Shown here piece after piece: positions 34,982-43,664 of a stretch of DNA of 64,000 nucleotides; within the stretch, counting starts at the first letter, position 1, and each line of letters begins with the position of its first letter. The DNA is from Microcoleus sp. FACHB-68 (lineage in GTDB: Bacteria > Cyanobacteriota > Cyanobacteriia > Cyanobacteriales > Oscillatoriaceae). Made by a program: the position numbers and the translations under genes. The notes beneath the pieces were generated by a model. It was not told where the DNA came from. It saw nothing but the letters and a program-made list of their open reading frames with translations, and searched no databases. The DNA lies in NCBI RefSeq assembly GCF_014695715.1, contig NZ_JACJOT010000003.1:284116-348115 (forward strand). The letters are read 5' to 3'.

Positions 34982-37576
34982 ATGGCACGGCCTTCCTACG
35001 GTGAAGAAGTCAAAGCACGGGTAAAGCGTCTGTTTGAAGCCTTACTGGCTTATGTCAATGATGAATATGAGGAGGGGAATAAAATCTCGATTCAGTTTAC
35101 CCGGCAGAATGAGACGCAGATAGCTATCAGGGGAAAGCGCAGATGTCTGGAAGAATTGACGCTAAAGGATAAGTACGAAGGCAAGTTAACTGACGCGCAA
35201 GTTCGGGAAGCACTCAAACGTTTAGAAGACTTCTTGGGAATTCTGGAAGATAACCGCAGCGCGACCCAAGGATCAGAAGAGTGGCATTTTACGCTGAAAC
35301 TGTGGCACAAGGATAAAGCAGAGAATCTTAGGCAGTTTGATATTGAGTGGGAAGCTAAACGTCCTGAAAAATCCAAGCAAGCGGCTGCAAAATTGTCTCC
35401 GCCTCCCATAAATCCGCCAACTGTTAATCTTTCTACTGCCACTCCTCTCAACAATTTGGGGCAAAAAGGTATTGTTAACCCAGAGGAATTTATTGGGCGG
35501 GAAGAAGAATTAGACAAGATCCGCGAGTTGTTGCAGCAGGGAAGCCGAGTTGCGAGCTCTGCGATTTCTGGCATGGGAGGAGTGGGGAAAACAGAACTCG
35601 CCCTGCAATATGCGCGTCGCCATCTTGATGATTATCCGGGTGGAGTTTATTGGTTCTCGGCAAAAGCCGGGGATGTGAAGGCGCAGTGGGTGGAATTTGC
35701 TATCGCTTATTTTCCTAATTTTGCGATACCCGATCAACTCGATACTTTGATTCGCAAGGTTGAGTATTGCTTCCAGCAATGTCCACCGGGGAATGTGCTG
35801 GTGATTTTTGACGATGTTTCTGATTACAACGCAGTAAAAGATTGTGTTGATGTAATGCCGCCACGCTTTAAAGTGTTGCTCACCACGCGGTTGCAGTTGG
35901 GGGCAAAGGTGCAAACTTTGACGCTGGATGTACTTACCCCAGATCAGGCGATGGCGTTATTAACATTGCTGGTGGGAGATGGGCGCATTCAACAGCAATT
36001 GGGGGAAGCAGAAAAGATGTGTGCGTGGCTGGGATATTTGCCCTTGGGTTTGGAATTGGTGGGGCGATATCTGCGGCGAAAACCGGATTTATCTCTGGCG
36101 GAAATGCTGCGGCGATTAGAAGAGAAGCGCTTGCAACAACCTGCCCTGCAAAAGCCAAAATCGGAAGCCGATATGACAGCCTCCCTCGGCGTACAGGCAG
36201 CCATTGATTTAAGTTGGCAAGAATTGGATGAAGCGGCGAAGCAATTAGCGTGCTTGTTGGGGGTGTTTGCCCCGACTGCGATTCCCTGGTGGCTGGTAGA
36301 AAAGTGTTTGCCTCTTGCAGATACAGAAGAGTTAGAGGAAACGCGAGACGAGAGTTTAGTGAATTTGCATTTGTTGGAACGCACAGAGAAGGGGATCTAT
36401 CGGCTGCACCCCCTGATTCGGGAATATTGCCGGTTGAAGCTAGAAGAATTTGCTCAAGTTGAGTCATGTCAGGGAAAGGCTGAAGGGTTAAAACAAGCCT
36501 TTGTCACTGCATTGGTGGATGTGGCAAAACAAATTCCCCAACAAATTATTACCCGCGAAGAAGTTGCCTCCCTCAGTCCTGCCATTCCCCATCTAGAAGC
36601 CGGTGCTTCCCACCTGTCTGACTATGTGGAGGATGAGGATGTAACAGAGCCGTTTTTAGGGTTAGGCTGGTTTTATCAAGGTCAGGCATTATATGAACCG
36701 GCAGAAGTTTGGAAAAAGCAGTGTGTCGTAGTGGCGGAACATCGTTTGGGTTCGGAACATCCAGATTTAGCCACCGGCCTCAGCAACTTAGCCAATCTTT
36801 ACTATGCACAAGGACGCTACAGCGAAGCGGAACCTTTATACCTGCAAGTGGGGGAAATCGACCGCCAAAGCTTACCAGACAACCATCCCGATTTAGCCAC
36901 CCACCTCAACAACTTAGCCAATCTTTACTATGCACAAGGACGCTACAGCGAAGCCGAACCTTTATACCTGCAAGCCTTGGAAATCGACCGCCGCCGCAGC
37001 TTGCCAGAAAACCATCCCGGTTTAGCCCCCCACCTCAACAACTTAGCCTTGCTTTACGAGTCACAAGGACGCTACAGCGAAGCCGAACCTTTATACCTGC
37101 AAGCGTTGGAAATCGTCCGCCAAAGCTTGCCAGACAACCATCCCGATTTAGCCACCCACCTCAACAACTTAGCCAACCTTTACCGAGAACAAGGACGCTA
37201 CAGCGAAGCCGAACCTTTATACCTGCAAGCGTTGGAAATCGTCCGCCAAAGCTTGCCAGACAACCATCCCGATTTAGCCACCCACCTCAACAACTTAGCC
37301 GGTCTTTACTATGCACAACGACGCTACAGCGAAGCCGAACTTTTATTCCGGCAAGCATTGGAAATCGTCCGCCGCAGCTTGCCAGACAACCATCCCGCTT
37401 TAGCCACCCAACTCAACAACTTAGCCTTCCTTTACGAGTCACAAGGACGCTACAGCGAAGCGGAACCTTTATACCAGCAAGCATTGGAGATTCTTGAGAG
37501 TCAGTTAGGATTAGAGCATCCGTATACTATTAATGCCAGAAAAAATTTTGAATATTTAAAAGGTTTGCAACATTAG
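34982..37576 (+). CDS. STAND-type NB-ARC ATPase with C-terminal TPR array
   Basis: 864 residues. Residues 1-140 form an N-terminal domain I know only from other cyanobacterial NB-ARC/NACHT proteins (GSEEWHFTLKLWHKDK motif). A Pro/Thr linker leads to the NB-ARC ATPase: Walker A GMGGVGKT (about 196-203), Walker B VLVIFDD, GLPL-like LPLGLELV. The winged-helix region follows, then seven Kinesin-light-chain TPRs (about 586-860; LANLYYAQGRYSEAEPLYLQALEI). STAND proteins oligomerise on ligand binding and trigger a response; bacterial ones include phage sensors (Avs). No toxic effector domain is obvious. ATG at 34982 is preferred, because the 30 preceding codons are made from the repeat above. Confidence 0.93.
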   Translation: MARPSYGEEVKARVKRLFEALLAYVNDEYEEGNKISIQFTRQNETQIAIRGKRRCLEELTLKDKYEGKLTDAQVREALKRLEDFLGILEDNRSATQGSEEWHFTLKLWHKDKAENLRQFDIEWEAKRPEKSKQAAAKLSPPPINPPTVNLSTATPLNNLGQKGIVNPEEFIGREEELDKIRELLQQGSRVASSAISGMGGVGKTELALQYARRHLDDYPGGVYWFSAKAGDVKAQWVEFAIAYFPNFAIPDQLDTLIRKVEYCFQQCPPGNVLVIFDDVSDYNAVKDCVDVMPPRFKVLLTTRLQLGAKVQTLTLDVLTPDQAMALLTLLVGDGRIQQQLGEAEKMCAWLGYLPLGLELVGRYLRRKPDLSLAEMLRRLEEKRLQQPALQKPKSEADMTASLGVQAAIDLSWQELDEAAKQLACLLGVFAPTAIPWWLVEKCLPLADTEELEETRDESLVNLHLLERTEKGIYRLHPLIREYCRLKLEEFAQVESCQGKAEGLKQAFVTALVDVAKQIPQQIITREEVASLSPAIPHLEAGASHLSDYVEDEDVTEPFLGLGWFYQGQALYEPAEVWKKQCVVVAEHRLGSEHPDLATGLSNLANLYYAQGRYSEAEPLYLQVGEIDRQSLPDNHPDLATHLNNLANLYYAQGRYSEAEPLYLQALEIDRRRSLPENHPGLAPHLNNLALLYESQGRYSEAEPLYLQALEIVRQSLPDNHPDLATHLNNLANLYREQGRYSEAEPLYLQALEIVRQSLPDNHPDLATHLNNLAGLYYAQRRYSEAELLFRQALEIVRRSLPDNHPALATQLNNLAFLYESQGRYSEAEPLYQQALEILESQLGLEHPYTINARKNFEYLKGLQH
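36770..37500. repeat. 126-bp near-identical tandem units encoding TPRs
   Basis: Six to seven units of 126 bp (42 codons; one of 129 bp with an extra Arg codon) in the 3' part of the STAND gene. The units share long identical stretches such as ACGCTACAGCGAAGC, including silent positions. This indicates recent duplication or gene conversion. Confidence 0.9.
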
Positions 37577-37742
37577 GGGGCGTAATTAATCACACATCCT
37601 ACTACTTTTTTATTACTGAACTAAGGGAGTATTCTATTTTTGTAAATTTGTAGTGCGGGAAGGATGCTTGCGTCTGATATTAGCCAGCATCTCGATCCCA
37701 CTGCTGGTATCTTTACAAACGTGAGATGCACTCCTTAACTCG

Positions 37743-38597
37743 CTACAGGCCGGCTTGTTGTAAAGCTTTGTTTAGATTTTCTGTAATTTTTAAAGATTCA
37801 GCCCAAAACTGTAAGTAATTCATATCTAAAGAATTTTGCTGAACTTTCAAAACCCCTAAAACATCTCTCCATTGTTTTTGTGATTCTTCTCTAGAAAGTC
37901 GATAGCAAACAAGTTTTTGCAGGATAATATCTTCTGGAGAATAAACATAAAGCCCTTCAACCAACCGCCGTCGATTCAGTTTAGATTGGAAGAAAGGCTC
38001 GTCCTTATTGATCACAAAAAAATCAACTTTTTCTATCAATTTTTGGCTCATAGCATTAAAAGAGCTATGGTGCATGACTGCTTCTCTAACAGCTTCACGA
38101 CTGATATAAAAATCAGTTTTCATTTCTTGAATAAGTTGCTCAGCTTGCTCTAAAGAGATATCAACAATTAAGTCTAAATCAGCCGTTTGTCTGTTTTCTC
38201 CCCATAAGGAACTAGCAACAGAACCCCCAATCGCATAAACAATTCCTAACCGATCTAAAATCTTAACAACCTCCTTGGCTAGCTCAATCGGGTCAGCTAT
38301 CAAAATCTCTTCTCCATTTAATTCTTTATCATGCAAAAGTTGAAAATAATGCTCTCCAAAGCGCCTCTTTAAAATTTCTTTTTTAATGATATTGATTGGG
38401 GCATCAGGAAATTGATAACTCACTCCTGAAAGGACAAGTTTCCGACTAGAACGATTAAAGGATGAAAATTTTTCAATTTTTTGGGCAGGAGTGAGTTGTC
38501 GTAAAAGTTGAAACATTAAGACATCAGCATCAATACTGGTGTCCTGAGATTGAGGCACATATCCTGGTTTAACTTGTGCAGTTGGAATTTGAGGCAT
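37743..38597 (-). CDS. Nucleotidyltransferase-fold protein with N-terminal helical domain
   Basis: 284 residues. Residues 1-95 are a helical domain with the pattern LLRQLTPAQKIEKFSSFNRSSRKLVLSGV that often precedes NTases. Then comes a nucleotidyltransferase fold (YAIGGSVASSLWG, R-T-ADLDLIVDI), as in AbiEii-like toxins or DUF6036 enzymes, followed by a helical C-terminus. The DLDL pair supplies the metal-binding acids. It stands alone, with no antitoxin gene visible, so toxin function is not established. Base use is AT-rich for this genome and nearly free of GCCGGC. ATG at 38597; an upstream GTG at 38648 lacks a ribosome site. Confidence 0.8.
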   Translation of the reverse strand: MPQIPTAQVKPGYVPQSQDTSIDADVLMFQLLRQLTPAQKIEKFSSFNRSSRKLVLSGVSYQFPDAPINIIKKEILKRRFGEHYFQLLHDKELNGEEILIADPIELAKEVVKILDRLGIVYAIGGSVASSLWGENRQTADLDLIVDISLEQAEQLIQEMKTDFYISREAVREAVMHHSSFNAMSQKLIEKVDFFVINKDEPFFQSKLNRRRLVEGLYVYSPEDIILQKLVCYRLSREESQKQWRDVLGVLKVQQNSLDMNYLQFWAESLKITENLNKALQQAGL

Positions 38598-38663
38598 TAT
38601 TAAGCACTGACTTACAGTTTGCAAGGGTAGGGTGCGTGACTCATGCACCCCACTTGGTACAAA

Positions 38664-40115
38664 TTAAATTGAGATAAAATCACCGGCACTAATTGCAGTT
38701 GAGGCGATTCCTTGAATGGTTACTAATGACACCTCCCCAAATTTCACGAAGGTATCATTCCCACTCGCAGAAATAGTGAGTTGAGCAAACGTTAAGCCGG
38801 CAGCTAAAGCAATTCTATCCTCACCTTGAATAAAATCAGCAATGATATCGCCACTCATATCTTGACCAAACTCAATAGCCGCCTCAAGATCGGCACTTGT
38901 AGCTGAGAAAACAAAATTATCATTTCCTGAACCGCCGGCTATCCAATCCTTCCCTAAATCACCCGATAACCAATCATTGCCGATGCTTCCATAGAGGGTA
39001 TCATTATTTTTCCCCCCATAGAGAGAATCATTTCCATCTCCGCCATTCAGCGTATCAATTCCCCTATTAGCAACCAATAAATCATTACCTGCGCCGCCAC
39101 AAAGATCATCTTCTTCAGTGGCTAGCGATAAGTTGCTCAGACCAAAGTTATTGACGTTTTTGCCAACTAAAGTATCATCTCCTTCATCCCCACACAACGT
39201 ATCATTTCCGGTGTCACCGAATATCAAATCATTGCCGGCTTCTCCCATCAGCAGATCACTATTTGGAAGCTCAGGTATGTTATCAGCTTCGCCACGCAGG
39301 GTATCATTGCCTTCGCCCCCAAAAAGGCTATCATCCCCCTCGTCGCCATCGAGAAAATCATCCCCACTGCCGCCAAATAACCAATCTCGTCCTTCAGGAT
39401 CATTGGAGTCCGATTCGTCACCGTGGCCACGCAAGATATCATTTCCCATGTCACCGAACAGGGTATCATTGTCAAGATCACCCACGATCAAATCGTCATC
39501 TTTCCCCCCATGAACCCAGTCATTACCATTGCCACCAACAACGATATCATTACCTTCATTGCTATTGAGATAATCGTTACCATCTTGACCAAAGATTAAA
39601 TCCTTTTCAAGAATATCTCCGACAGCATCACTATTCCCTTTCCCCCCAAAAATAATATCGTTTCCTAAATTCCCATACAGCGTATCATAACCGTCTTCAC
39701 CCCATAACCAATCGTCATCTTTACCTCCCCAGATCAGATCCTCACCGTTGCCGCCAAAAATGGTATCTTGACCTTCATTGCCAAATAAAGAATCATTGCC
39801 GGCGTTCCCTTCAATCGAGTCACGATCTAGTTCATTTCCCACGGGAACATTACTTCCCAAACCACCTTGTAGGCTATCGTTTCCCTCTCCACCAATTAAG
39901 TGATCGTTACCCGCTTCACCCAAAACAAAATCATCACCACTATCGCCGACGATGCTATCATTACTCGCGCTTCCCTGGAGTGTGTCACTCCCCACATCGC
40001 CACTTTGCTGCGCGGTAAAAATCGTCTCAGATGTATTACCGAGCGGTAGAGTAATCTGGTTAGGAATAGTGACTATGGGACAATTGCACTCTTGATCAAT
40101 AGGTTGTGTAGCCAT
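38664..40115 (-). CDS. RTX/hemolysin-type calcium-binding repeat region (3' remnant)
   Basis: 483 codons open from a Met at 40115, though this Met is internal to the old gene and has no ribosome site. About 20 Gly-Asp-rich nonapeptide repeats (GGxGNDxL) cover residues 40-400, each pair forming a Ca-binding parallel beta roll. The C-terminus (NDNFVFS..., then DRIALAAGLTF) resembles the usual end of such proteins, secreted by type I systems in other bacteria. It may still be translated only if an internal start is used. Confidence 0.6.
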   Translation of the reverse strand: MATQPIDQECNCPIVTIPNQITLPLGNTSETIFTAQQSGDVGSDTLQGSASNDSIVGDSGDDFVLGEAGNDHLIGGEGNDSLQGGLGSNVPVGNELDRDSIEGNAGNDSLFGNEGQDTIFGGNGEDLIWGGKDDDWLWGEDGYDTLYGNLGNDIIFGGKGNSDAVGDILEKDLIFGQDGNDYLNSNEGNDIVVGGNGNDWVHGGKDDDLIVGDLDNDTLFGDMGNDILRGHGDESDSNDPEGRDWLFGGSGDDFLDGDEGDDSLFGGEGNDTLRGEADNIPELPNSDLLMGEAGNDLIFGDTGNDTLCGDEGDDTLVGKNVNNFGLSNLSLATEEDDLCGGAGNDLLVANRGIDTLNGGDGNDSLYGGKNNDTLYGSIGNDWLSGDLGKDWIAGGSGNDNFVFSATSADLEAAIEFGQDMSGDIIADFIQGEDRIALAAGLTFAQLTISASGNDTFVKFGEVSLVTIQGIASTAISAGDFISI

Positions 40116-40419
40116 AGGTATTGGTGTAGATGCTGGAATTGGTGTTGGTCTAGGCGTTGGAACCGGCGTTGGTGTTGGAATCGGCGTATGATCATTAGCA
40201 ATCGTACCAGTCGCTAAATTCGTCGTGAATATGCCGTTGGTAGCATTAAAAAGATTGACAAAAAAGCTTTATTCTGGTTCATTTTCTGTATTACCCAACA
40301 CCGGCACAGTAATCGTTTTTATTGTTTCCCCGGCAGCAAAGGTTAACGTTCCTGATGTCGTGGTATAGTCGCTTACCAATGCCAATTCCATCGGCGGTGT
40401 TACCGGCAACGAAGTTATT

Positions 40420-40737
40420 TTAAATTACATTATCGGCTGTTTCGATTCTTACCTCCGATAATCCTCCATTTCCTAACGCAGCATCACCCGTAACATTGCT
40501 GCCAATATAATTGCCGATAATTTCAGTGCCGGCATATCCCGGTTGCATTGTTGCATTAATAACAACGGCATCCGTAATCGTTGGCAGTGCAGTTGCCGGC
40601 ACAATCGTTTGCACACCGGCACCGGCAATATTAAATGTAATCGTATCCGTGCCGGCTGTAATATCCGCATCTATAATCGCTTGTCTGAGGGAGCCGGCAC
40701 CACTATCATTGGTATTTGTAACGCTAAAAGTAGCCAT
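40420..40737 (-). CDS. 5' remnant of the broken surface-protein gene
   Basis: 105 residues. [19 protein letters not shown] and DTITFNIAG are the standard start of cyanobacterial large beta-helix or CSLREA-type surface proteins. GGAGG lies 5 nt before the ATG, so the remnant should still be translated, ending at the premature TAA. It has no signal peptide, as usual for type I substrates. Confidence 0.6.
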   Translation of the reverse strand: MATFSVTNTNDSGAGSLRQAIIDADITAGTDTITFNIAGAGVQTIVPATALPTITDAVVINATMQPGYAGTEIIGNYIGSNVTGDAALGNGGLSEVRIETADNVI

Positions 40738-40913
40738 AATACCTCCGTAAATAGCTTGGATTTATTTCTTCAAGTTGGGATCTATTTAAACAAAAGCAAG
40801 CACAGCCGTTTAGACTTGCGTCATTGCGGCATTTATCTGACTCTACTTTGTGGCTTTACTAAATATCGGCAGGAGAAATTTAACCCGCACCCTAACCCCA
40901 AACCTTAGTGCCC

Positions 40914-41531
40914 CTATTCACCCTTATTTAAAACACCATTTAGGAAAATATCAGCCAAAACTTCTGCCATTTCTAACAAAGCTTGAGGAGAAGAATCTTC
41001 CTCCAGCAGCGTACTTTGGCTAAATCCTGCAACGGCAAACATTCCCAGAAAAACTTGCGCGACAATCCTAGGATTACTCTGCCGGTAAACACCCCGATCC
41101 ATTGCAGTTTGAAAAAACGCCTCTGCAACGTCCGTCATTTTACCAATCACTTCTGCTTGAATGCGATCCCGTAAATCTGGATGAAACTGCGCCTCCAGAA
41201 AACACACCCGCATCATGTCGGCATTATCTCGCAGATGCAACATTCGCCGGCGCATCACCTGTCCCACTGCTTTATAACTGCCCATTTCGCTCAATTCCGT
41301 GAGCAAATCAGTAAGAATATCTACCCATCCCTGAGTCGCAACCTCTACCAAAATCGCTTTTTTATTAGAAAAATGGCGAAATAAGGTGCCCTCAGCCACC
41401 CCCGCGTCAGCCGCCAAATCGCGGGTTGTGGTGCCCTCGTAACCTTTGTTAGCGAACAACCGCTGTGCTGATTGCAAGATGCGGGTGCGCGTTTGAGCTT
41501 CAGACGGAGGTTGCCGGTTAAACAAGCGCAT
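40914..41531 (-). CDS. TetR-family transcriptional regulator
   Basis: 205 residues. The N-terminal helix-turn-helix is standard TetR (ILQSAQRLFANKGYEGTTTRDLAADAGVAEGTLFRHFSNKKAIL, about 16-60); the C-terminal helices form the ligand-binding domain. TetR repressors usually control a neighbouring transporter or enzyme gene. Here the neighbours are a decayed surface-protein gene and a divergent M16 protease gene 316 bp away; the target is not evident. Confidence 0.93.
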   Translation of the reverse strand: MRLFNRQPPSEAQTRTRILQSAQRLFANKGYEGTTTRDLAADAGVAEGTLFRHFSNKKAILVEVATQGWVDILTDLLTELSEMGSYKAVGQVMRRRMLHLRDNADMMRVCFLEAQFHPDLRDRIQAEVIGKMTDVAEAFFQTAMDRGVYRQSNPRIVAQVFLGMFAVAGFSQSTLLEEDSSPQALLEMAEVLADIFLNGVLNKGE

Positions 41532-41659
41532 AGTAAATCTATTAATAAAGAGACTGAGTATCTGTACCGTTATTCTCCTATGCTTAGCTCGTGAATCGGC
41601 AAAACTTTCATAGTTCGTTAAGCTTGAAGGCTATTTTTTTAATAAAACTTTCGTTATTT

Positions 41660-41790
41660 CCCCGTAGGTTGGGTTGAGCAAAGCGAAAACCCAACTATTT
41701 TAACGAGTTTGTTAGGTTGTGTGAAATCCAATGATGTTGTTGGGCGAAGTTGGGAAGTTGGGTTGAGGCACGAAACCCAACCTACGAATC
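41660..41790. repeat. GTAGGTTGGGTT...AACCCAACCTAC inverted-repeat element
   Basis: Two hairpin-forming copies of GTTGGGTTGAG(C/G)..CGAAACCCAAC, in the region between the TetR and M16 genes; the second ends in CAACCTACG. A fragment, CTCGTAGGTTGGATTGA, also lies near 55908. This is a dispersed palindromic repeat. Confidence 0.75.
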
Positions 41791-41847
41791 AAGGGATGTT
41801 AAATAAACCAGGCCACCTGAAATTCCTTATCCTAGGAATAGCAGCGT

Positions 41848-43446
41848 GTGAATTTGTATTCTATGAGTCCAATCGATCCATTCGAGTCGTCTCGCAGCCG
41901 GCAACCCAAGGCCGCATGGCAGCGCATCACAGTTATGATTTTGGCAGTGGTGCTGCTGTGGTGGGGGTTGCCACCGGCACCGGCTTTCGCCCGTACCCCG
42001 CAAACGGGCACACAGGCTCAATCGATCCAGCCTTATTTAGATCGCGTCATTGAGCGGATCAATGAATTTACCCTCGATAACGGGATGAAATTTATTGTCT
42101 TGGAACGGCATCAAGCGCCGGTGGTTTCCTTTCTCACCTATGCTGATGTCGGCGGTGCCAATGAGCCAGAAGGCAAAACCGGCGTCGCGCACTTCCTAGA
42201 GCATTTAGCCTTTAAAGGCACAACCCTGATAGGCACACAAAACTACCAAGCGGAAAAGCCACTGCTCGATAGGCTGGATCAATTAGCGAAGCAGATTCGA
42301 GCCGCAAAAGCAGCCGGTAAAGAAGCCGAAGTCACACAACTTCAGGCAGAATTTGATAAAGTCGAGGCGCAAGCCAACAGCATTAGCGAGCAAAATGAAC
42401 TTGGTCAAATTGTGGAACAAGCCGGTGGCGTCGGACTCAATGCCACAACCTCCACAGATGCCACACGCTACTTCTACAGTTTCCCGTCCAATAAGCTAGA
42501 ACTGTGGATGTCGCTAGAGTCGGAGCGATTTCTCGACCCCGTATTTCGAGAATTTTATAAAGAACAGCAAGTCGTTATCGAAGAACGCCGTCTGCGTACC
42601 GACAACTCGCCTATCGGCCAGATGATCGAAGCGTTTCTTGATAAAGCTTACCAGGTGCATCCCTACAAACGCCCCGTCATCGGCTACATGAAAGACATCC
42701 AAAACCTGACGCGCGAGGATGTCCAGCAATTTTTTAACACTTACTACGTCCCCAGCAATATCACAATTGCAGTTGTGGGGGATGTTGATTCAGCAGAAGT
42801 GAAACGGCTGGCACAGATTTATTTTGGTCGCTACAAAGCAATGCCGGCACCTCCCGATGTCGAGCTTGTGGAACCTGCCCAAACCCAAACCCAGGAAGTA
42901 ACCTTGCAACTGCAATCTCAACCTTGGTATTTGGAAGGCTACCACCGGCCTGCGATGAATCACCCAGATCATGTCATTTACGAAATGATCGGTTCTCTGC
43001 TCAGCGATGGGCGCACCTCTCGACTCTACAAATCCCTGGTCGAAGAAAAGCAGCTAGCGTTAAACGCGCAAGGTTTCAGTGGGTTTCCCGGTGAGAAGTA
43101 CCCCAACTTAATGTTGTTTTACGCTCTAACCGCGCCAAATCACACAGTAGACGAAGTAGCAGCCGCACTGAGCGAAGAAATTGAGCGGCTAAAAACCGAG
43201 CCGGTGTCTACTGAAGACCTGGATCGGGTGAAAAATCAAGCCCGTGCTAACTTGTTGCGATCGCTCGATTCCAACGAAGGCATGGCTGAATTGCTGTTGG
43301 AGTATGAGGCGAAAACCGGCTCATGGCGCAACCTATTCAAAGAACTGGAAGCCATTGCCGCCATAACGCCGGCAGATATTCAGCGAGTCGCCCAAACCAC
43401 CTTCCGGCCTGAAAACCGCACCGTTGGGCGTTTGCTGCCGAAATAG
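41848..43446 (+). CDS. M16 zinc metalloprotease, catalytic subunit
   Basis: 532 residues from a GTG at 41848 (an alternative ATG is at 41863). Signal segment at about 20-50 (LAVVLLWWGLPPAPAFA). The zinc motif HFLEH is intact at 115-119, with the downstream Glu in the ATTSTDATRYFYSFP region. Two M16 domains follow, as in the M16B heterodimer type (PqqL/YmxG). It probably degrades peptides in the periplasm or processes exported proteins. The next gene, 218 bp away, encodes the zinc-less partner, so the pair should form a heterodimer. Confidence 0.93.
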   Translation: MNLYSMSPIDPFESSRSRQPKAAWQRITVMILAVVLLWWGLPPAPAFARTPQTGTQAQSIQPYLDRVIERINEFTLDNGMKFIVLERHQAPVVSFLTYADVGGANEPEGKTGVAHFLEHLAFKGTTLIGTQNYQAEKPLLDRLDQLAKQIRAAKAAGKEAEVTQLQAEFDKVEAQANSISEQNELGQIVEQAGGVGLNATTSTDATRYFYSFPSNKLELWMSLESERFLDPVFREFYKEQQVVIEERRLRTDNSPIGQMIEAFLDKAYQVHPYKRPVIGYMKDIQNLTREDVQQFFNTYYVPSNITIAVVGDVDSAEVKRLAQIYFGRYKAMPAPPDVELVEPAQTQTQEVTLQLQSQPWYLEGYHRPAMNHPDHVIYEMIGSLLSDGRTSRLYKSLVEEKQLALNAQGFSGFPGEKYPNLMLFYALTAPNHTVDEVAAALSEEIERLKTEPVSTEDLDRVKNQARANLLRSLDSNEGMAELLLEYEAKTGSWRNLFKELEAIAAITPADIQRVAQTTFRPENRTVGRLLPK

Positions 43447-43454
43447 GATTTTAA

Positions 43455-43485
43455 GTGCTGAGTTCTGAGTGCTGAGTGCTGAGTA
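43455..43485. repeat. Short tandem repeat GAGTGCT
   Basis: GTGCTGAGTTCTGAGTGCTGAGTGCTGAGTA-type array just after the M16 gene; complement of the GGACTCAGCACT family at 28787 and 55283. Confidence 0.85.
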
Positions 43486-43550
43486 GGGGAGACGGGGAGT
43501 GAAGGAGTGGGAGAGGGGCACAGTGGGAGAGTGGGAGTATTAACAATCAA

Positions 43551-43634
43551 TGCCCCATGCCCCATGCCCCATGCCCTATGCCCCATGCCCCATGCCCCAT
43601 GCCCCATTCCCCATTCCCCATTCCCCATTCCCCA
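43551..43634. repeat. Heptanucleotide tandem repeat CCCCATG/CCCCATT
   Basis: About twelve copies of CCCCATGC or CCCCATT in a row. It is read in frame as repeated PMPHAPC upstream of the second M16 gene, which creates a false 36-codon extension. Confidence 0.93.
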
Positions 43635-43664
43635 AATAATCAGGAAACAGGAGAAATATTAAGT

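Larger units (their letters stand above)
38664..40737 (-). pseudogene. Decayed secreted/adhesin-like gene: beta-helix, Calx-beta, RTX repeats
   Basis: One ancestral reading frame is broken in three places. Bases 40737-40423 encode an intact start ([16 protein letters not shown]) ending at a TAA at 40422-40420, after which the same frame continues (NNFVAGNTADGIGIG) to about 40375. A one-base shift then leads into a Calx-beta segment (DYTTTSGTLTFAAGETI) with another TAA at 40271-40269 in the middle of its last strand. The frame goes on through a Pro-Thr linker into the RTX repeats. The beta-helix and Calx-beta parts also look shortened. The protein was probably a large extracellular, Ca-binding surface protein. 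Confidence 0.8.

Noticed and set aside
36709..37497. 262-codon open frame over the TPR repeats
   Set aside because: It is a shifted frame of the STAND gene; the repeats keep it open and the product is a low-complexity repeat.
43557..43664. 36-residue PMPHAPC extension of the second M16 protein
   Set aside because: Made of the heptamer repeat, and a better ribosome site and signal peptide start at 43665.
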